From the NCBI GenBank assembly GCA_002389645.1, contig DGQE01000007.1, positions 33,902-97,901 on the forward strand: 64,000 nucleotides of DNA. Reading direction: 5' to 3'. The notes below the pieces were generated by a model. The model searched no databases. It had not been told where the DNA came from and saw nothing but the letters and a program-made list of their open reading frames with translations. This DNA comes from Flavobacteriales bacterium UBA4422 (GTDB lineage: Bacteria > Bacteroidota > Bacteroidia > Flavobacteriales_G > Salibacteraceae). The number at the start of each line of letters is the position of its first letter. Positions within the stretch are counted from its first letter, which is position 1. Shown in pieces: positions 49,376 to 58,534 of the stretch. Made by a program: the position numbers and the translations under genes.

Positions 49376-50848
49376 TTATGATTTTTGCATTTGTTGCTGG
49401 AATGTAATTACGATAAACTCAGCTGGTCTTGTAACAGCTAGCTTCACAGTAATTCTCATTATACCATCTAAAATATCAGTTGGAGTCATCGTAGCGCCAA
49501 GTCCTATATCTACGCTAAATGCATCTTCTGGAACAGCACCTGCTAAGGCTCCTTGTTTCCACTGATCTTTTAAGAAATTTGTCATCATTCCCTTCACCGC
49601 AACCCACGTATTTACTTCATTAGGCTCAAAGACATATGCTTCAGAAGCGATCTTCAATGATTGTTCAATCATTATAACGGTCCTTCTAACGCTTAAATAT
49701 CTCCAATCTTGGCTATTACCATCCAGTGTTCGCGCTCCCCAAACTAAAACTCCTTTTCCTGGGAATGAACGAATAGCGTTTATAGCCTTACCATTTAGCG
49801 GTAAGTTTAAGTCTTCTTGATCTTTTGATGTAAGGTTTATGCAAGGGCTAACTACGGAACCCATAGAAACATTTGCGGGAGATTGGAAAACTCCGACTTG
49901 TCCATCGATCATTGAAATAACTCCAGCAATACCTGCACTTGGCGGTAATACGTTCAAATTGTTTCTGACTTCAGCAAGAACGGCCTTATACAAAGGCAAC
50001 TTTGCTAATAAAGTTTGGTGTAAAGAGACCGCATCATTTTCTTCCGTTAGTTTGGCTGTTTCTGCTTTAATAATTGAGGCGTCATCTCCATAGATAGCAT
50101 CTGCCTCATTATCTAGCAACGGGATTAAGGCATCAAGGTTGCTAATATTGCTAAAATCTACTTCATCTCCTTGAACGATTGTTGTGTTCAAATACGGGTA
50201 GTAGGACGCGCCCCATTGAAGAAAATTGTTTCCAACACCTTCTCTAGATTTAACAATTACATCATTATCATCGTAAGTGCGAGGCTTGTCTCCATTTAAA
50301 ACATCAATTACCGCGATTCGGCTATTTGTGTCTCTTCCGCAATGTGCAAGCATTGCTTTTTGGACCTCAAAACAATCATTATCTTCCAATAACACAGCAT
50401 CCGGAATGACAACCATCGTTGGCTCTGGATACTTTAGTAAAGTTGGTATGCCGCTTTCTGTTGCGTCATCATTTAGGTCCTTAAATTTTACTCCGTTCGA
50501 GTAATCCCCAACTGAAACTATATAACATGTGCTTCCTCCATTTGAGAAAAACAATCTTAAACTGCGATACAAGTTAAACTTAGTAGCATCGTCCACCTCG
50601 ACTTTAAACCCTGTGACATCATCTTCTGAAACAGAAAATGTGGTTTTTGGGGCTCCACCGAAGTATTGATGAAATTCCCCAAGAGAAGTAATTCGTGTTG
50701 GAATATTCTTCAGAGACTTATTCGCTCTTACTGCTTTTTCAGTATAACCAACAAAAGCTGGAATGGCTGTTGCCACCTGTACCGCTGAACTTGGAAATGC
50801 ACTTTTTTCTTCAATGTAAACTCCAGGTGTCGCTAAAACTTGTGCCAT
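49376..50848 (-). CDS. Contractile sheath protein of the eCIS
   Basis: 490 residues. The N-terminus MAQVLATPGVYIEE is the classical sheath opening (T-P-G-V-Y-I-x-E), followed by AIPAFVGYTEKA. The C-terminal third has GKGVLVWGARTL, WRYLSVRRTVIMIEQSL and ends with ITVKLAVTRPAEFIVITFQQQM, the donor-strand/handshake region that links sheath subunits. Only one sheath gene is present, unlike Afp and PVC with three. No ClpV-type recycling ATPase is present in the locus, fitting single-use eCIS particles. Confidence 0.95.
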   Translation of the reverse strand: MAQVLATPGVYIEEKSAFPSSAVQVATAIPAFVGYTEKAVRANKSLKNIPTRITSLGEFHQYFGGAPKTTFSVSEDDVTGFKVEVDDATKFNLYRSLRLFFSNGGSTCYIVSVGDYSNGVKFKDLNDDATESGIPTLLKYPEPTMVVIPDAVLLEDNDCFEVQKAMLAHCGRDTNSRIAVIDVLNGDKPRTYDDNDVIVKSREGVGNNFLQWGASYYPYLNTTIVQGDEVDFSNISNLDALIPLLDNEADAIYGDDASIIKAETAKLTEENDAVSLHQTLLAKLPLYKAVLAEVRNNLNVLPPSAGIAGVISMIDGQVGVFQSPANVSMGSVVSPCINLTSKDQEDLNLPLNGKAINAIRSFPGKGVLVWGARTLDGNSQDWRYLSVRRTVIMIEQSLKIASEAYVFEPNEVNTWVAVKGMMTNFLKDQWKQGALAGAVPEDAFSVDIGLGATMTPTDILDGIMRITVKLAVTRPAEFIVITFQQQMQKS

Positions 50849-50872
50849 ATTATTTATTAATTAAATCTTGAT

Positions 50873-51892
50873 TTAAACATATATATACATCTCAGAGAAA
50901 TAAGTCTGAGTTCCCGAGGTAATTAAGCCTTTAATTTTATTCACATCAGGCGAAGGCAATCTTATTCTTTTCTCTGGAAATTTGGAAGAAGAATTTGAAA
51001 TAGTTGCAAACAACTTATCACCATTATATGAACTTTTTAGTGGTAAGCTTTCTTCCGAGGTTACAGAAGCAGCTGTTTTACCATTCACTAACGTGACTTG
51101 GCGGGGCTGGGAAAAGCTTAAAGTGGTTTTTCCAGAAGCGATTTCTACTCCATCTATAGAGTGTCCAACATTAGAAATGAAATAGTAAGTCCAATGCACC
51201 TTTCGGCTCGCAAACCGGATTTCATAGCTACGATTTCGCACATCTTCAAATCGCATGTTTTCTTGGTTTCCGACAAACAAGTCAATAGTTCCAAAAACCT
51301 CGGGCACATTCGGGGGCTCATAATAGAATTTTTTCATTTGCTTGCTCTCGCTGAGTAAAGCAGAATAGAGTCCATAATCTGATCCGAAAAACTCAAAAGC
51401 ATTGGCAGTATCAGTCAATTCTCCTTGAAAGATCACGGCCCCGGTCTTTTCTATTACCAGGTTATTCACACCCAAAGTTTTAGACAGAATCGTGTTGGGA
51501 TGAATATTTAGTACAACATCGTTTGATTGAACTTTTTCTTGAGGGTGCAGAAGTGTGCTGCTTTTGTCACTTTGCTCTGCGCTTGAATTATTAAAGTAGT
51601 AATTTTCTTGACTTAGACGATAATCTAACAACGTGAAATTGGCTAGATAGCGGTTGCTCATTTTTAGAAAGAAAGTAAACTGGATGCTTTCCTTCAGTTG
51701 TTGAAGCAAAAAGGCTTTCTCCTGTTTGTATAGCACTACAAAACCTGTTGAGGTGCGTTTAAATAGAAGGGCATACATCGACAACAGGTGATGGGTTCGA
51801 GAGGGTAACTCGAATTCAATATCACTTATTGAGTATGAGTTGTAAAACTCATGGAAAATATTAACCTCAAATAGCTTTTCGTAAATAATCAC
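50873..51892 (-). CDS. Uncharacterised eCIS protein between cap and sheath genes
   Basis: 339 residues. No family was recognised with confidence. The N-terminal half is mixed alpha/beta (FELPSRTHHLLSMYALLFKR). The C-terminal half is beta-rich with SYEIRFASRKVHWTYYFISN and ends in a strand with TSGTQTYFSEMYIYV. There is no signal peptide or membrane segment, so it is likely a particle component. It lies between the DUF4255 cap gene (5 bp upstream) and the sheath gene, which is where a cap adaptor or plug protein would be expected. That role is inferred from position only. Confidence 0.72.
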   Translation of the reverse strand: MIIYEKLFEVNIFHEFYNSYSISDIEFELPSRTHHLLSMYALLFKRTSTGFVVLYKQEKAFLLQQLKESIQFTFFLKMSNRYLANFTLLDYRLSQENYYFNNSSAEQSDKSSTLLHPQEKVQSNDVVLNIHPNTILSKTLGVNNLVIEKTGAVIFQGELTDTANAFEFFGSDYGLYSALLSESKQMKKFYYEPPNVPEVFGTIDLFVGNQENMRFEDVRNRSYEIRFASRKVHWTYYFISNVGHSIDGVEIASGKTTLSFSQPRQVTLVNGKTAASVTSEESLPLKSSYNGDKLFATISNSSSKFPEKRIRLPSPDVNKIKGLITSGTQTYFSEMYIYV

Positions 51893-51897
51893 GTCTA

Positions 51898-52545
51898 CTA
51901 AATTTTATCGCTGTCAAATGCATCACTAATCGAAGGTCCTGATTTGCGCGATTGAGATGGTGGTGCTTCAAGTGAATCGTCTTCATTAATTCCTATTCCT
52001 GAAATAGCTGGAATCACATCATCAATGTTGTCACTAGAGAAGGTTAACATTCGGACCCTGTAAATTACTGAAGGCATGTATTTGGCACCCATCATTGAAA
52101 AGATTGAGTTGAGATCACGTGGTTCAAGCGAAATAATGTCGAACACCACCTTTTCGATGTTTGGCGTCAGGCCAGGAGTATTACTTTGAGTGAACACTGG
52201 TTTTGACTGAAAAAAGTATATGACACTCGAAAGGAATTTAAGTGCCTCCACATAATTTTTCCCCGTGAAGAAAGCTGAAAACATAACCGTGAGATTCAGG
52301 TTTATATTTCCACCGCTTGATCCAAAGCCACCGGCATAGGAAGATGTTCCTGAAGATGCCTTCAGAGTTGTTTCTTCTTCAATGTTGACAAGATGAAAAA
52401 CAACTTTATTATTGCCCTCCACGGCTATTGATCCATCTTGATTTATAAGGTTGGAAACAATTACCCGGTCTTCATTAATATCAAATTTCGATTTGAAATA
52501 ATCATTTAACTCTTCACCAACTATAGGAAGCAAATTATGTATCAT
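51898..52545 (-). CDS. DUF4255 cap/tube-terminator protein (Afp16-like)
   Basis: 215 residues with the DUF4255 core: EELNDYFKSKFDINEDRVIVSN near the start, VVFHLVNIEEE, a gly/ser-rich loop (ASSGTSSYAGGFGSSGG), and LNLTVMFSAFFTGKNYVEALKFLSSVIYFF, then LNSIFSMMGAKYMPSVIYRVRM. In Afp, the equivalent Afp16 terminates tube and sheath growth at the distal end. The first codons overlap the stop of the preceding 2-TM gene by 4 bp. Confidence 0.92.
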   Translation of the reverse strand: MIHNLLPIVGEELNDYFKSKFDINEDRVIVSNLINQDGSIAVEGNNKVVFHLVNIEEETTLKASSGTSSYAGGFGSSGGNINLNLTVMFSAFFTGKNYVEALKFLSSVIYFFQSKPVFTQSNTPGLTPNIEKVVFDIISLEPRDLNSIFSMMGAKYMPSVIYRVRMLTFSSDNIDDVIPAISGIGINEDDSLEAPPSQSRKSGPSISDAFDSDKI

Positions 52546-52784
52546 GATTTTGTATTAGCAAGTTGTTTGGTTATGGCCCACATAAACACACGCATTACAT
52601 AAGTCAGTACAAAACCTATAATGGCGCCAATAATGAATAACTCCATTTCAAATACAGCTTCAATTGTTGTAGCTGTATCTGACTCAGGCTGTAATTCCAG
52701 AATGGTTCCGAATAGGTATCCTATTGGAATGGCAAGCAATAATGCAATTAATAGCCACATGAGTTCTCTCGCTACGGTTTTCAT
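52542..52784 (-). CDS. Small two-helix membrane protein in eCIS operon
   Basis: 80 residues with two clear transmembrane helices (LMWLLIALLLAIPIGYLFG and LFIIGAIIGFVLTYVMRVFMW) joined by an acidic loop (ELQPESDTATTIEAVFEME). No family was recognised. The ends overlap its neighbours by 4 bp on both sides (ATGA type), so it is translationally coupled to the GH18 protein upstream and the cap gene downstream. A holin-like or membrane-anchor function is possible but unproven. Confidence 0.72.
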   Translation of the reverse strand: MKTVARELMWLLIALLLAIPIGYLFGTILELQPESDTATTIEAVFEMELFIIGAIIGFVLTYVMRVFMWAITKQLANTKS

Positions 52785-54535
52785 CTTAAATCCTCTCGAT
52801 ATCGATTAAACAATATGTTTATTATCCCTATTCCAATAGCTCCAGCAATCAGCCCTATAACAAGCGACCAGTTCTCATCATTGTAAAGCCACCATTGTAA
52901 GCCAATGATTGTCATCAATAAAAATACAGCGCCATAAACAAAGCGAAAAGCCTGACTTTGGAACAACACTTCTCTAACTCTCCAGTCTCGAAGTGAAAGA
53001 GTGAATCCTAAAGCAAGAAAAGCCGCAAAGATCAAAAAGCTTAAGCCGATCATTCGCTTCTTGGAAACAATTGCTTTTGCTATTCCAAATGGGCCGCTGA
53101 GTTTTACTTCAACTGGTTCTATTTGGATTAGTTCTGAGCCGTAATTATTTTCAACCGCCTTCCATATTTCATTCGAATTTTGCTCATAGCCCAAGGCCCA
53201 TAATCCAATACCTTTCAAACCCTTATTTTGAGCCCACTTAAACTTCAAATCAAGGCTTACTCCGTTCTCAAACCAGCACATCTTACGCTTTTCGTTTTCC
53301 TCTATCAAGTAAAAAAAGCTACCGCTTAGGGCGTCATAAAACGGGTTGTATAGCGCACCATATTTTGACTTGATCATGTAATAGGGTAGGGAGGCTTCAT
53401 ACTCAGACCCACCCCCTTTGGCTAATTGCGTAACATCCCAAGTCACACCATATAGCGGCAAGGATAGTATTATCTTTTTTCCAGGTATTCCTAAGTTTAA
53501 GAAGTCATTTACTACAGTTTCAAGACTGGGTTGTGTTTCAAGCGAATTGATGGGCGAAACGGAGCCGGGATAGGTGGAATATTCGCCACTAAAATCGTAA
53601 CCCATAATGTTGAAATACAATACATGCCCTGCTAACGCTTTATAGTCGAACACATTGTTGTCATTAAAATACGGAACGTTCAAAATCAAAGAGTACCCTG
53701 CACTTGTAAGTCGAGAACTCAATTGCTTAACAAATTCAGTAAATTTTGGTGCGTCTGAAGTATCTACCTGTTCAAAGTCTAAATCAACTCCTCCAAAGGC
53801 GCCCTTTTTAGTGTTCATCAAACTTAATACTTCAGAAATGAATATTTCCTTCGATTGCTCGTCATTCAAGAATTTACGATTGTTCTTTTTCCCAAATGAA
53901 GTGACAGAAAGAAAAAGCTTTGTGCCGTACTTCACTGCAGAGTCAGGTAATGAAGACTTTGCCAGTGAGTCTATAACTTCAGGATTAGACGCGCCACCTG
54001 TATTTGGATTGATGTCGTAAGAATAAAAGGAAATGATCGACAGCATTTTATAGCGATACTCCTTGTAGCTATTGCCCATCCAATAGGGGTGCCATCCCAT
54101 AACAACAACATCATCTTTCAATTTCTCTCCAGCACCTATATTTTTATAGAATTCATTATTGACAGAGTCATATTGGATGGACTTTAAATCCGGGTCTTTA
54201 CTGAAGGTGTATTCTTGCTCTGCATGCAAAAAGGTGTAGATGTAATCATAGTCTCTGATCATGCCACTATTTGGCACGTATGGAGCCATAGACCATTGTA
54301 TGTATTGAGAGGTGTCTGTTGATGGATCAACGTCTCTTTTCTTGGTGCTGAAAAGTCTGTTTATCTGATTTGCGTCCCTTTTGCCGCGGTTTGCTTCGCG
54401 CATGACTTGGCGTTTTACGCCATAAATACCTTTGCGAATGCCTTCAACACCCTGACCAGTGGCTGATTGGGAGAAAGTAAGAAGGATTAAGAATAAACTT
54501 AAAAAGAAGAAAAAATTTGATCTAGATATTGACAC
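52781..54535 (-). CDS. Secreted GH18-like glycoside hydrolase with C-terminal membrane helices
   Basis: 584 residues. A signal peptide (FFLSLFLILLTFSQSATGQG) precedes a GH18 TIM-barrel domain at ~125-430. The active-site strand reads FGGVDLDFEQVD, close to the chitinase DxxDxDxE motif; catalytic Glu is residue 255, with Gly replacing the first Asp. LFLSVTSFG and a late IGLWALGYE, as in GH18 proteins, support the fold. Three membrane helices follow at ~490-580 (RMIGLSFLIFAAFLALGFTL, FVYGAVFLLMTIIGLQWW, WSLVIGLIAGAIGIGIINIL). GH18 enzymes cleave N-acetylglucosamine polymers, so it may act on peptidoglycan or on chitin-like material, anchored to the membrane. Its role in the eCIS is unknown: release, local wall opening and anchoring are options. 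Confidence 0.82.
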   Translation of the reverse strand: MSISRSNFFFFLSLFLILLTFSQSATGQGVEGIRKGIYGVKRQVMREANRGKRDANQINRLFSTKKRDVDPSTDTSQYIQWSMAPYVPNSGMIRDYDYIYTFLHAEQEYTFSKDPDLKSIQYDSVNNEFYKNIGAGEKLKDDVVVMGWHPYWMGNSYKEYRYKMLSIISFYSYDINPNTGGASNPEVIDSLAKSSLPDSAVKYGTKLFLSVTSFGKKNNRKFLNDEQSKEIFISEVLSLMNTKKGAFGGVDLDFEQVDTSDAPKFTEFVKQLSSRLTSAGYSLILNVPYFNDNNVFDYKALAGHVLYFNIMGYDFSGEYSTYPGSVSPINSLETQPSLETVVNDFLNLGIPGKKIILSLPLYGVTWDVTQLAKGGGSEYEASLPYYMIKSKYGALYNPFYDALSGSFFYLIEENEKRKMCWFENGVSLDLKFKWAQNKGLKGIGLWALGYEQNSNEIWKAVENNYGSELIQIEPVEVKLSGPFGIAKAIVSKKRMIGLSFLIFAAFLALGFTLSLRDWRVREVLFQSQAFRFVYGAVFLLMTIIGLQWWLYNDENWSLVIGLIAGAIGIGIINILFNRYREDLR

Positions 54536-54666
54536 GCAATAGGCAGTTTATGCAATTGTATTCAATATTAAATGCACGTCATCAAATGCGCTATCAAATG
54601 TTGATATCTTTTAAAACTAGAACTCTGAGCAAAGACCGATTCTAACTTCAAAGTAGAGCGATAAGG

Positions 54667-55911
54667 TCATTTATGAATGGATCGAAAATATAGAACTTTA
54701 ACGTGTACTTTTCGTCCTACACTTTTGCTTTTATTGACCATTTTTAATCTAGAATTATCGCTAAAGAAATCAACCCTTCCATAGTTTTTCCCACCCAAAG
54801 CTGCTGCAATATCTTCACTAGGAATAAAGCTTATTTCATTGTTAGAGTTTTTAGGAAGTGATTTTAATAATCCCTGTGCATATGCCTCAAGTGGATCAAT
54901 CGAAGCTCCAGTTTTTGGGTTGATCATTTCGTTTTCACTTAATTCAGCCATCTGCTTTAAAAACTCTGCGCCAGAACCATAGATAATTACCCAATACAAA
55001 ATGCTTTCAGGATCACTGAAGGAAATGTCTAAGACCCGTTCATTCGCATTAATAATATCTCGGGTAGCGCCTAGAAAAATTATAGTATCCAAGTAAACAC
55101 TTGAAACCGTGTCCGAAGGGATTTCAACGTCTTCAATGACTTCTATTTCTGAGACTACTGCGTATCGTTTGGGAGAATGTTTTTCAATTTCAATATCGAA
55201 AACCTGTTTTGAAAGACTTGGAAGGAATCCGAACAAGCCGCTTCCTTCAATGGCAATATCATACGCTCCATCACTAAATATGGGAATACTTACGAATTTT
55301 TCTAGTCGTGCTGGAAGGCTTGCATACAACCACTCTCCAGCATCATTTGTGATGGAGATATTCGGACATTTCCCTGCCTCTGGAGTTACATCAATCTGAA
55401 GCGTATCTCCTTTTATGGCATTGACAGTAAAATTCAGTGGATTTTCCTTTTTTACACGAAAGCGCCCAGAGGTTATTATTTTTTTAGAACGTTCGTTTAA
55501 AACTGAATCTGTTCCATTTTCTCCTGAGCCATAGATAAAGTTTGACTTTGTAATGGCAATAACGACCTTTAATTCAGCTTTAGAAAAGGTCAGCAAATTT
55601 TCGAAGGTTATTTCCCACGCACCGGCTATTCCACCAAAGTCAATCCATGAATAGGATTTACCAACGACCATTTTCCCAGCTCTTATCGATCCATCGGGGT
55701 CTTTAATAGATACATTCACGGGTCGCTTAGACCTGATTTCAATACCCATAACATCTCCAGAGTCAGCCATCACCAAAACAGTTCGGACTTCCTTCTTGTC
55801 TAATTTAAAATTCAAACTAGAAGTTCGTGAAACTTCCTTGGGCAGCTGCGCAAAGCATAAGTGCGCCAAGAATGCGAGAGCTATGAGCAGTAAAGTTGTT
55901 TTCGTTGTCAT
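54667..55911 (-). CDS. Secreted uncharacterised protein in eCIS operon
   Basis: 414 residues with a cleavable signal peptide (LLLIALAFLAHLCFAQ). The rest is predicted mixed beta/alpha with repeated beta segments, e.g. RPVNVSIKDPDGSIRAG and GAWEITFENLLTFS, resembling a pre-peptidase-C-like or Ig-like beta sandwich (tentative). The C-terminal third reads like a domain that binds another protein, but I see no catalytic motif. It lies 3 bp after DUF4407 and 131 bp before the GH18 gene; that gap could hold a second promoter. A periplasmic partner of the membrane module is the natural inference. Confidence 0.65.
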   Translation of the reverse strand: MTTKTTLLLIALAFLAHLCFAQLPKEVSRTSSLNFKLDKKEVRTVLVMADSGDVMGIEIRSKRPVNVSIKDPDGSIRAGKMVVGKSYSWIDFGGIAGAWEITFENLLTFSKAELKVVIAITKSNFIYGSGENGTDSVLNERSKKIITSGRFRVKKENPLNFTVNAIKGDTLQIDVTPEAGKCPNISITNDAGEWLYASLPARLEKFVSIPIFSDGAYDIAIEGSGLFGFLPSLSKQVFDIEIEKHSPKRYAVVSEIEVIEDVEIPSDTVSSVYLDTIIFLGATRDIINANERVLDISFSDPESILYWVIIYGSGAEFLKQMAELSENEMINPKTGASIDPLEAYAQGLLKSLPKNSNNEISFIPSEDIAAALGGKNYGRVDFFSDNSRLKMVNKSKSVGRKVHVKVLYFRSIHK

Positions 55912-55914
55912 TAG

Positions 55915-57081
55915 TTAGGATTGATTCTTGGAATCACTTTCGCCTTGTTCCTTAATCTTTCGCTTTTCTTGTTCAAGCCATATTTTCAATTGGTCTCTTA
56001 CAAGCTCCAAATGAGCTTCTCCGATCAGTTTCATTGCACCTTCATTATTGACCAACTCCTGCTCAATCTTACTCTGCTCAATGCTTGCCATTACGGTCAG
56101 CTTGTTGTTCAGTTGCTGGTTTCGCATATTAATGGATGTTATTTCATTAATTTCAAACTCATACTCCACTGTTTTCAAGATGTGGTCATAAGGTCCATAA
56201 GGAGATAGTAGCTTCACAAGAATAGGTGCAATCTCAATCGAGATCAGTAGCAATATAATGGCGATTTGAGGGCCTTTGGGCAAATCATTCAAGGCTGTAA
56301 TTCTAACCAATAAACCATCGGCAATGGAGGCTCTCAGGTTGGATCGCTCATCAATGTTCTGCTGAGATAGATAGGCTTTCATTGTATTTAGCTCTGCTAT
56401 TTCAGCATCAGCCTCTAATTTAGCTTGTTTATATTCCTCGTCAATTTGGAGAAAACGCTTCTCTTTTCGCTCGCATTCTGTTCCTTTTCCCTTTTTGCCC
56501 GTGCCGCATGTTCCGTCACATTCGCAGATGTATTCTTGATAATATTTATCTCGTATTTCCTGCTTTTGGTCAAGGCGGGTTCTAATCAAATCAATTCTTT
56601 GTTGTCTGCTTTGAATTCGATTGGCATATAAAGAATCTAACTGATCTACTTTTTGTGCTTCCGCATAAAACATCTTCTCATTGATCTCGTCTTCAAAGAT
56701 CTTTAGCTCTAGCGGAACCGATATTACAAGAGCTAATAACACTGCCAGAATGAGTCTTGGTAGTATTTGAATCAATTCTTTGGTTTTGTTTCTAGTCTTC
56801 TTCATAGTAGAGACTAAGAAGCGATCGAGGTTAAACACTAGCAGTCCCCAAAAGATTCCGAGCGCTATGGATAGCCATAAGTTGTCAAAGGCAGTATAAA
56901 TTGCATAACCGCCAGAGAAACATGCCAGTAATCCAGTAAAAAATACCGTTGCACCTACGCCTGCATATTTATGGTGTTCCGATTTAGGGCACTCCATTAA
57001 AAATGCAGTGTCTGCTGCAGCGCAGAAAAGGAAAAACTGCATTACAGATCCAATCTTTGCGGTTTTCAAATCTTCATTCAT
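55915..57081 (-). CDS. DUF4407 membrane protein in eCIS operon
   Basis: 388 residues. Four membrane segments: two at ~40-80 (YAGVGATVFFTGLLACFSGGYA, and WLSIALGIFWGLLVFNL with the family-typical 'NLDRF'), one near 110-125 (LILAVLLALVISVPLEL) and one near 290. A long charged coiled coil between them holds a cysteine cluster (CECDGTCGTG..C). The N-terminal 'FLFCAAADTAFLMECP' is characteristic of DUF4407. Function of the family is not established. It overlaps the upstream gene by 8 bp. In the eCIS context it could be an inner-membrane part of an anchoring, sensing or release complex. Confidence 0.8.
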   Translation of the reverse strand: MNEDLKTAKIGSVMQFFLFCAAADTAFLMECPKSEHHKYAGVGATVFFTGLLACFSGGYAIYTAFDNLWLSIALGIFWGLLVFNLDRFLVSTMKKTRNKTKELIQILPRLILAVLLALVISVPLELKIFEDEINEKMFYAEAQKVDQLDSLYANRIQSRQQRIDLIRTRLDQKQEIRDKYYQEYICECDGTCGTGKKGKGTECERKEKRFLQIDEEYKQAKLEADAEIAELNTMKAYLSQQNIDERSNLRASIADGLLVRITALNDLPKGPQIAIILLLISIEIAPILVKLLSPYGPYDHILKTVEYEFEINEITSINMRNQQLNNKLTVMASIEQSKIEQELVNNEGAMKLIGEAHLELVRDQLKIWLEQEKRKIKEQGESDSKNQS

Positions 57082-58357
57082 AATACTTCTGCATAGATTT
57101 AATCAGGTCGATAACCGAAGTTTCGTTTCGAAAGTAGTTTTTGATTCTTTCTCCAATTGATTTATTCAACTTTTGAATATTATGCTCGGCATAAAAACGA
57201 CCAAAACTTGTTGCTTTCGTTCTTTCTTCTAGCTCATTATTGGAAGAATAAGCCCTTTTCCAAAAGTCAGAAACCTTTGAATAGCTCAGATCAGTTTTCC
57301 CCTCTAAAAATTGATATGCTCGCAATCTTGCGTCATCTAGCACAAACGACTCATTTGTTAAATATACGGGCTCAATCTTGACCAATTCATCCGTGAAAAT
57401 GGGTACGGGAAACTCTTGAATAAGTATTCGCTTTGACTCGCTTGATGCTTGCAAGCTTGCGCTGATTAAGATTTCGCGCTGTCTGTCCGGATAAAATTCA
57501 ACTTCACCTTGGTGCTCAATTAATCCGAAAGGCTCAATGCTAACTTCTTGTGCATTTTTCACCTCCCAGATAACCCGAACTTTATTTCCTTTACTAACCC
57601 CAAACACTCCATTTCCTGACTCTTCAGGAAGAGATACAAATTCATTTGAACTCGGATTTAGAAACTGAACGTCATAAAATATTTGTGGGCGATCTGCAAC
57701 GGCTACATAGATCGATTTGATTTTTTTAGAATTCTGATTCGAAGCATATATGTTAAAGATCCTGCTCTCTGTCATATAAAACTCCTCTTCGCCCGAAGGT
57801 TTCACATTGCCAAGCCCATCCAAATCAATCTCATCTGAATTCTCAACGGACCAATCAATAGAGACATATGAGTTTTTAAGCGATACAGAGTTGTTTACAT
57901 TCAGCTCAATTTTAATGTCATCAGATTCGTTCTGAAATTCATTTTCAGCTGAAATGTTCGTTTCAAAGGAAGCACTGAGTGTCTTGAATTCATCCTCATC
58001 AGATTCGAGGAAAATGACATCCTTTTCTTTTAGACTAACCTGGATTATTTGCTCGAAATCTCGCTGGCAAATGATTGACTCGTTGGCATAAAATTGATTT
58101 CCTCTATACAGATTCGCCCCGTCCCTTCCGAGACCAATGAGTTTGTATAAATAAAAAGGCTCTGATTCAGTAAGGTTTGGGATCGCCTCTCCTATAAAAA
58201 TATCAACACTCACCCTGCGGTTCAGAAGTGTTTTTAGCTCGTCAATTAGAGCCTGTGGTAGCTTTTCATTTGAGAAAATTTTAATGGAATGAGCAGCCTT
58301 CCCAATAAATTTATTTATCTCAAAAGTATAGCTATCGTGCACTGTGTATAGGGTCAA
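57074..58357 (-). CDS. Uncharacterised protein with Ig-like repeats, first gene of the eCIS operon
   Basis: 427 residues, no signal peptide or membrane segment. The N-terminal ~120 residues look like an alpha/beta domain (SIKIFSNEKLPQALIDELK, RRVSVDIFIGE) vaguely like a PLD/receiver-type fold but without HKD motifs. Two Ig-like segments follow, each with 'I-x-W-x-V-x-N-(A/S)-x-x-(I/V)' (VSIDWSVENSDEIDL, VRVIWEVKNAQEVSI). The C-terminus is helical. A stop codon lies immediately before TTG 58357 and no ATG is near, so translation begins at TTG 58357 or GTG 58342. As first gene of a 37-kb operon, a weak start may limit expression; this is inference. Function unknown. Confidence 0.68.
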   Translation of the reverse strand: MTLYTVHDSYTFEINKFIGKAAHSIKIFSNEKLPQALIDELKTLLNRRVSVDIFIGEAIPNLTESEPFYLYKLIGLGRDGANLYRGNQFYANESIICQRDFEQIIQVSLKEKDVIFLESDEDEFKTLSASFETNISAENEFQNESDDIKIELNVNNSVSLKNSYVSIDWSVENSDEIDLDGLGNVKPSGEEEFYMTESRIFNIYASNQNSKKIKSIYVAVADRPQIFYDVQFLNPSSNEFVSLPEESGNGVFGVSKGNKVRVIWEVKNAQEVSIEPFGLIEHQGEVEFYPDRQREILISASLQASSESKRILIQEFPVPIFTDELVKIEPVYLTNESFVLDDARLRAYQFLEGKTDLSYSKVSDFWKRAYSSNNELEERTKATSFGRFYAEHNIQKLNKSIGERIKNYFRNETSVIDLIKSMQKYYE

Positions 58358-58517
58358 TCAATTAATTTGGCAATATAAGAATTCAATGGAATTATTCAGA
58401 GTTAACTCTTTGAATGCAGGTTTTGGAGTTTTTGAGTTATCAGAGTTGTGCACAGGACTATTATTTCATGTTCAAAATAAACACCATTTAGTAAGCTCTT
58501 AGGCTGAATCAATTGTC

Positions 58518-58533
58518 TATTTTGCACAAAATA
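58518..58533. promoter_or_regulatory. Short palindrome just upstream of the first cargo gene
   Basis: TATTTTGCACAAAATA has perfect 7-bp inverted arms around CA and ends one base before the ATG at 58535. TATTTTGC within it is near the TAnnTTTG element, but so close to the ATG that it would give an almost leaderless mRNA. It may be an operator or coincidental A+T-rich symmetry. Confidence 0.3.
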
Positions 58534-58534
58534 A

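Noticed and set aside
21360..58357. Type VI secretion system instead of eCIS
   Set aside because: No TssJ/L/M, TssB/C pair or ClpV; DUF4255, DUF5908, a LysM adaptor, a tape measure of CIS_TMP type and DUF4157 cargo point to eCIS.
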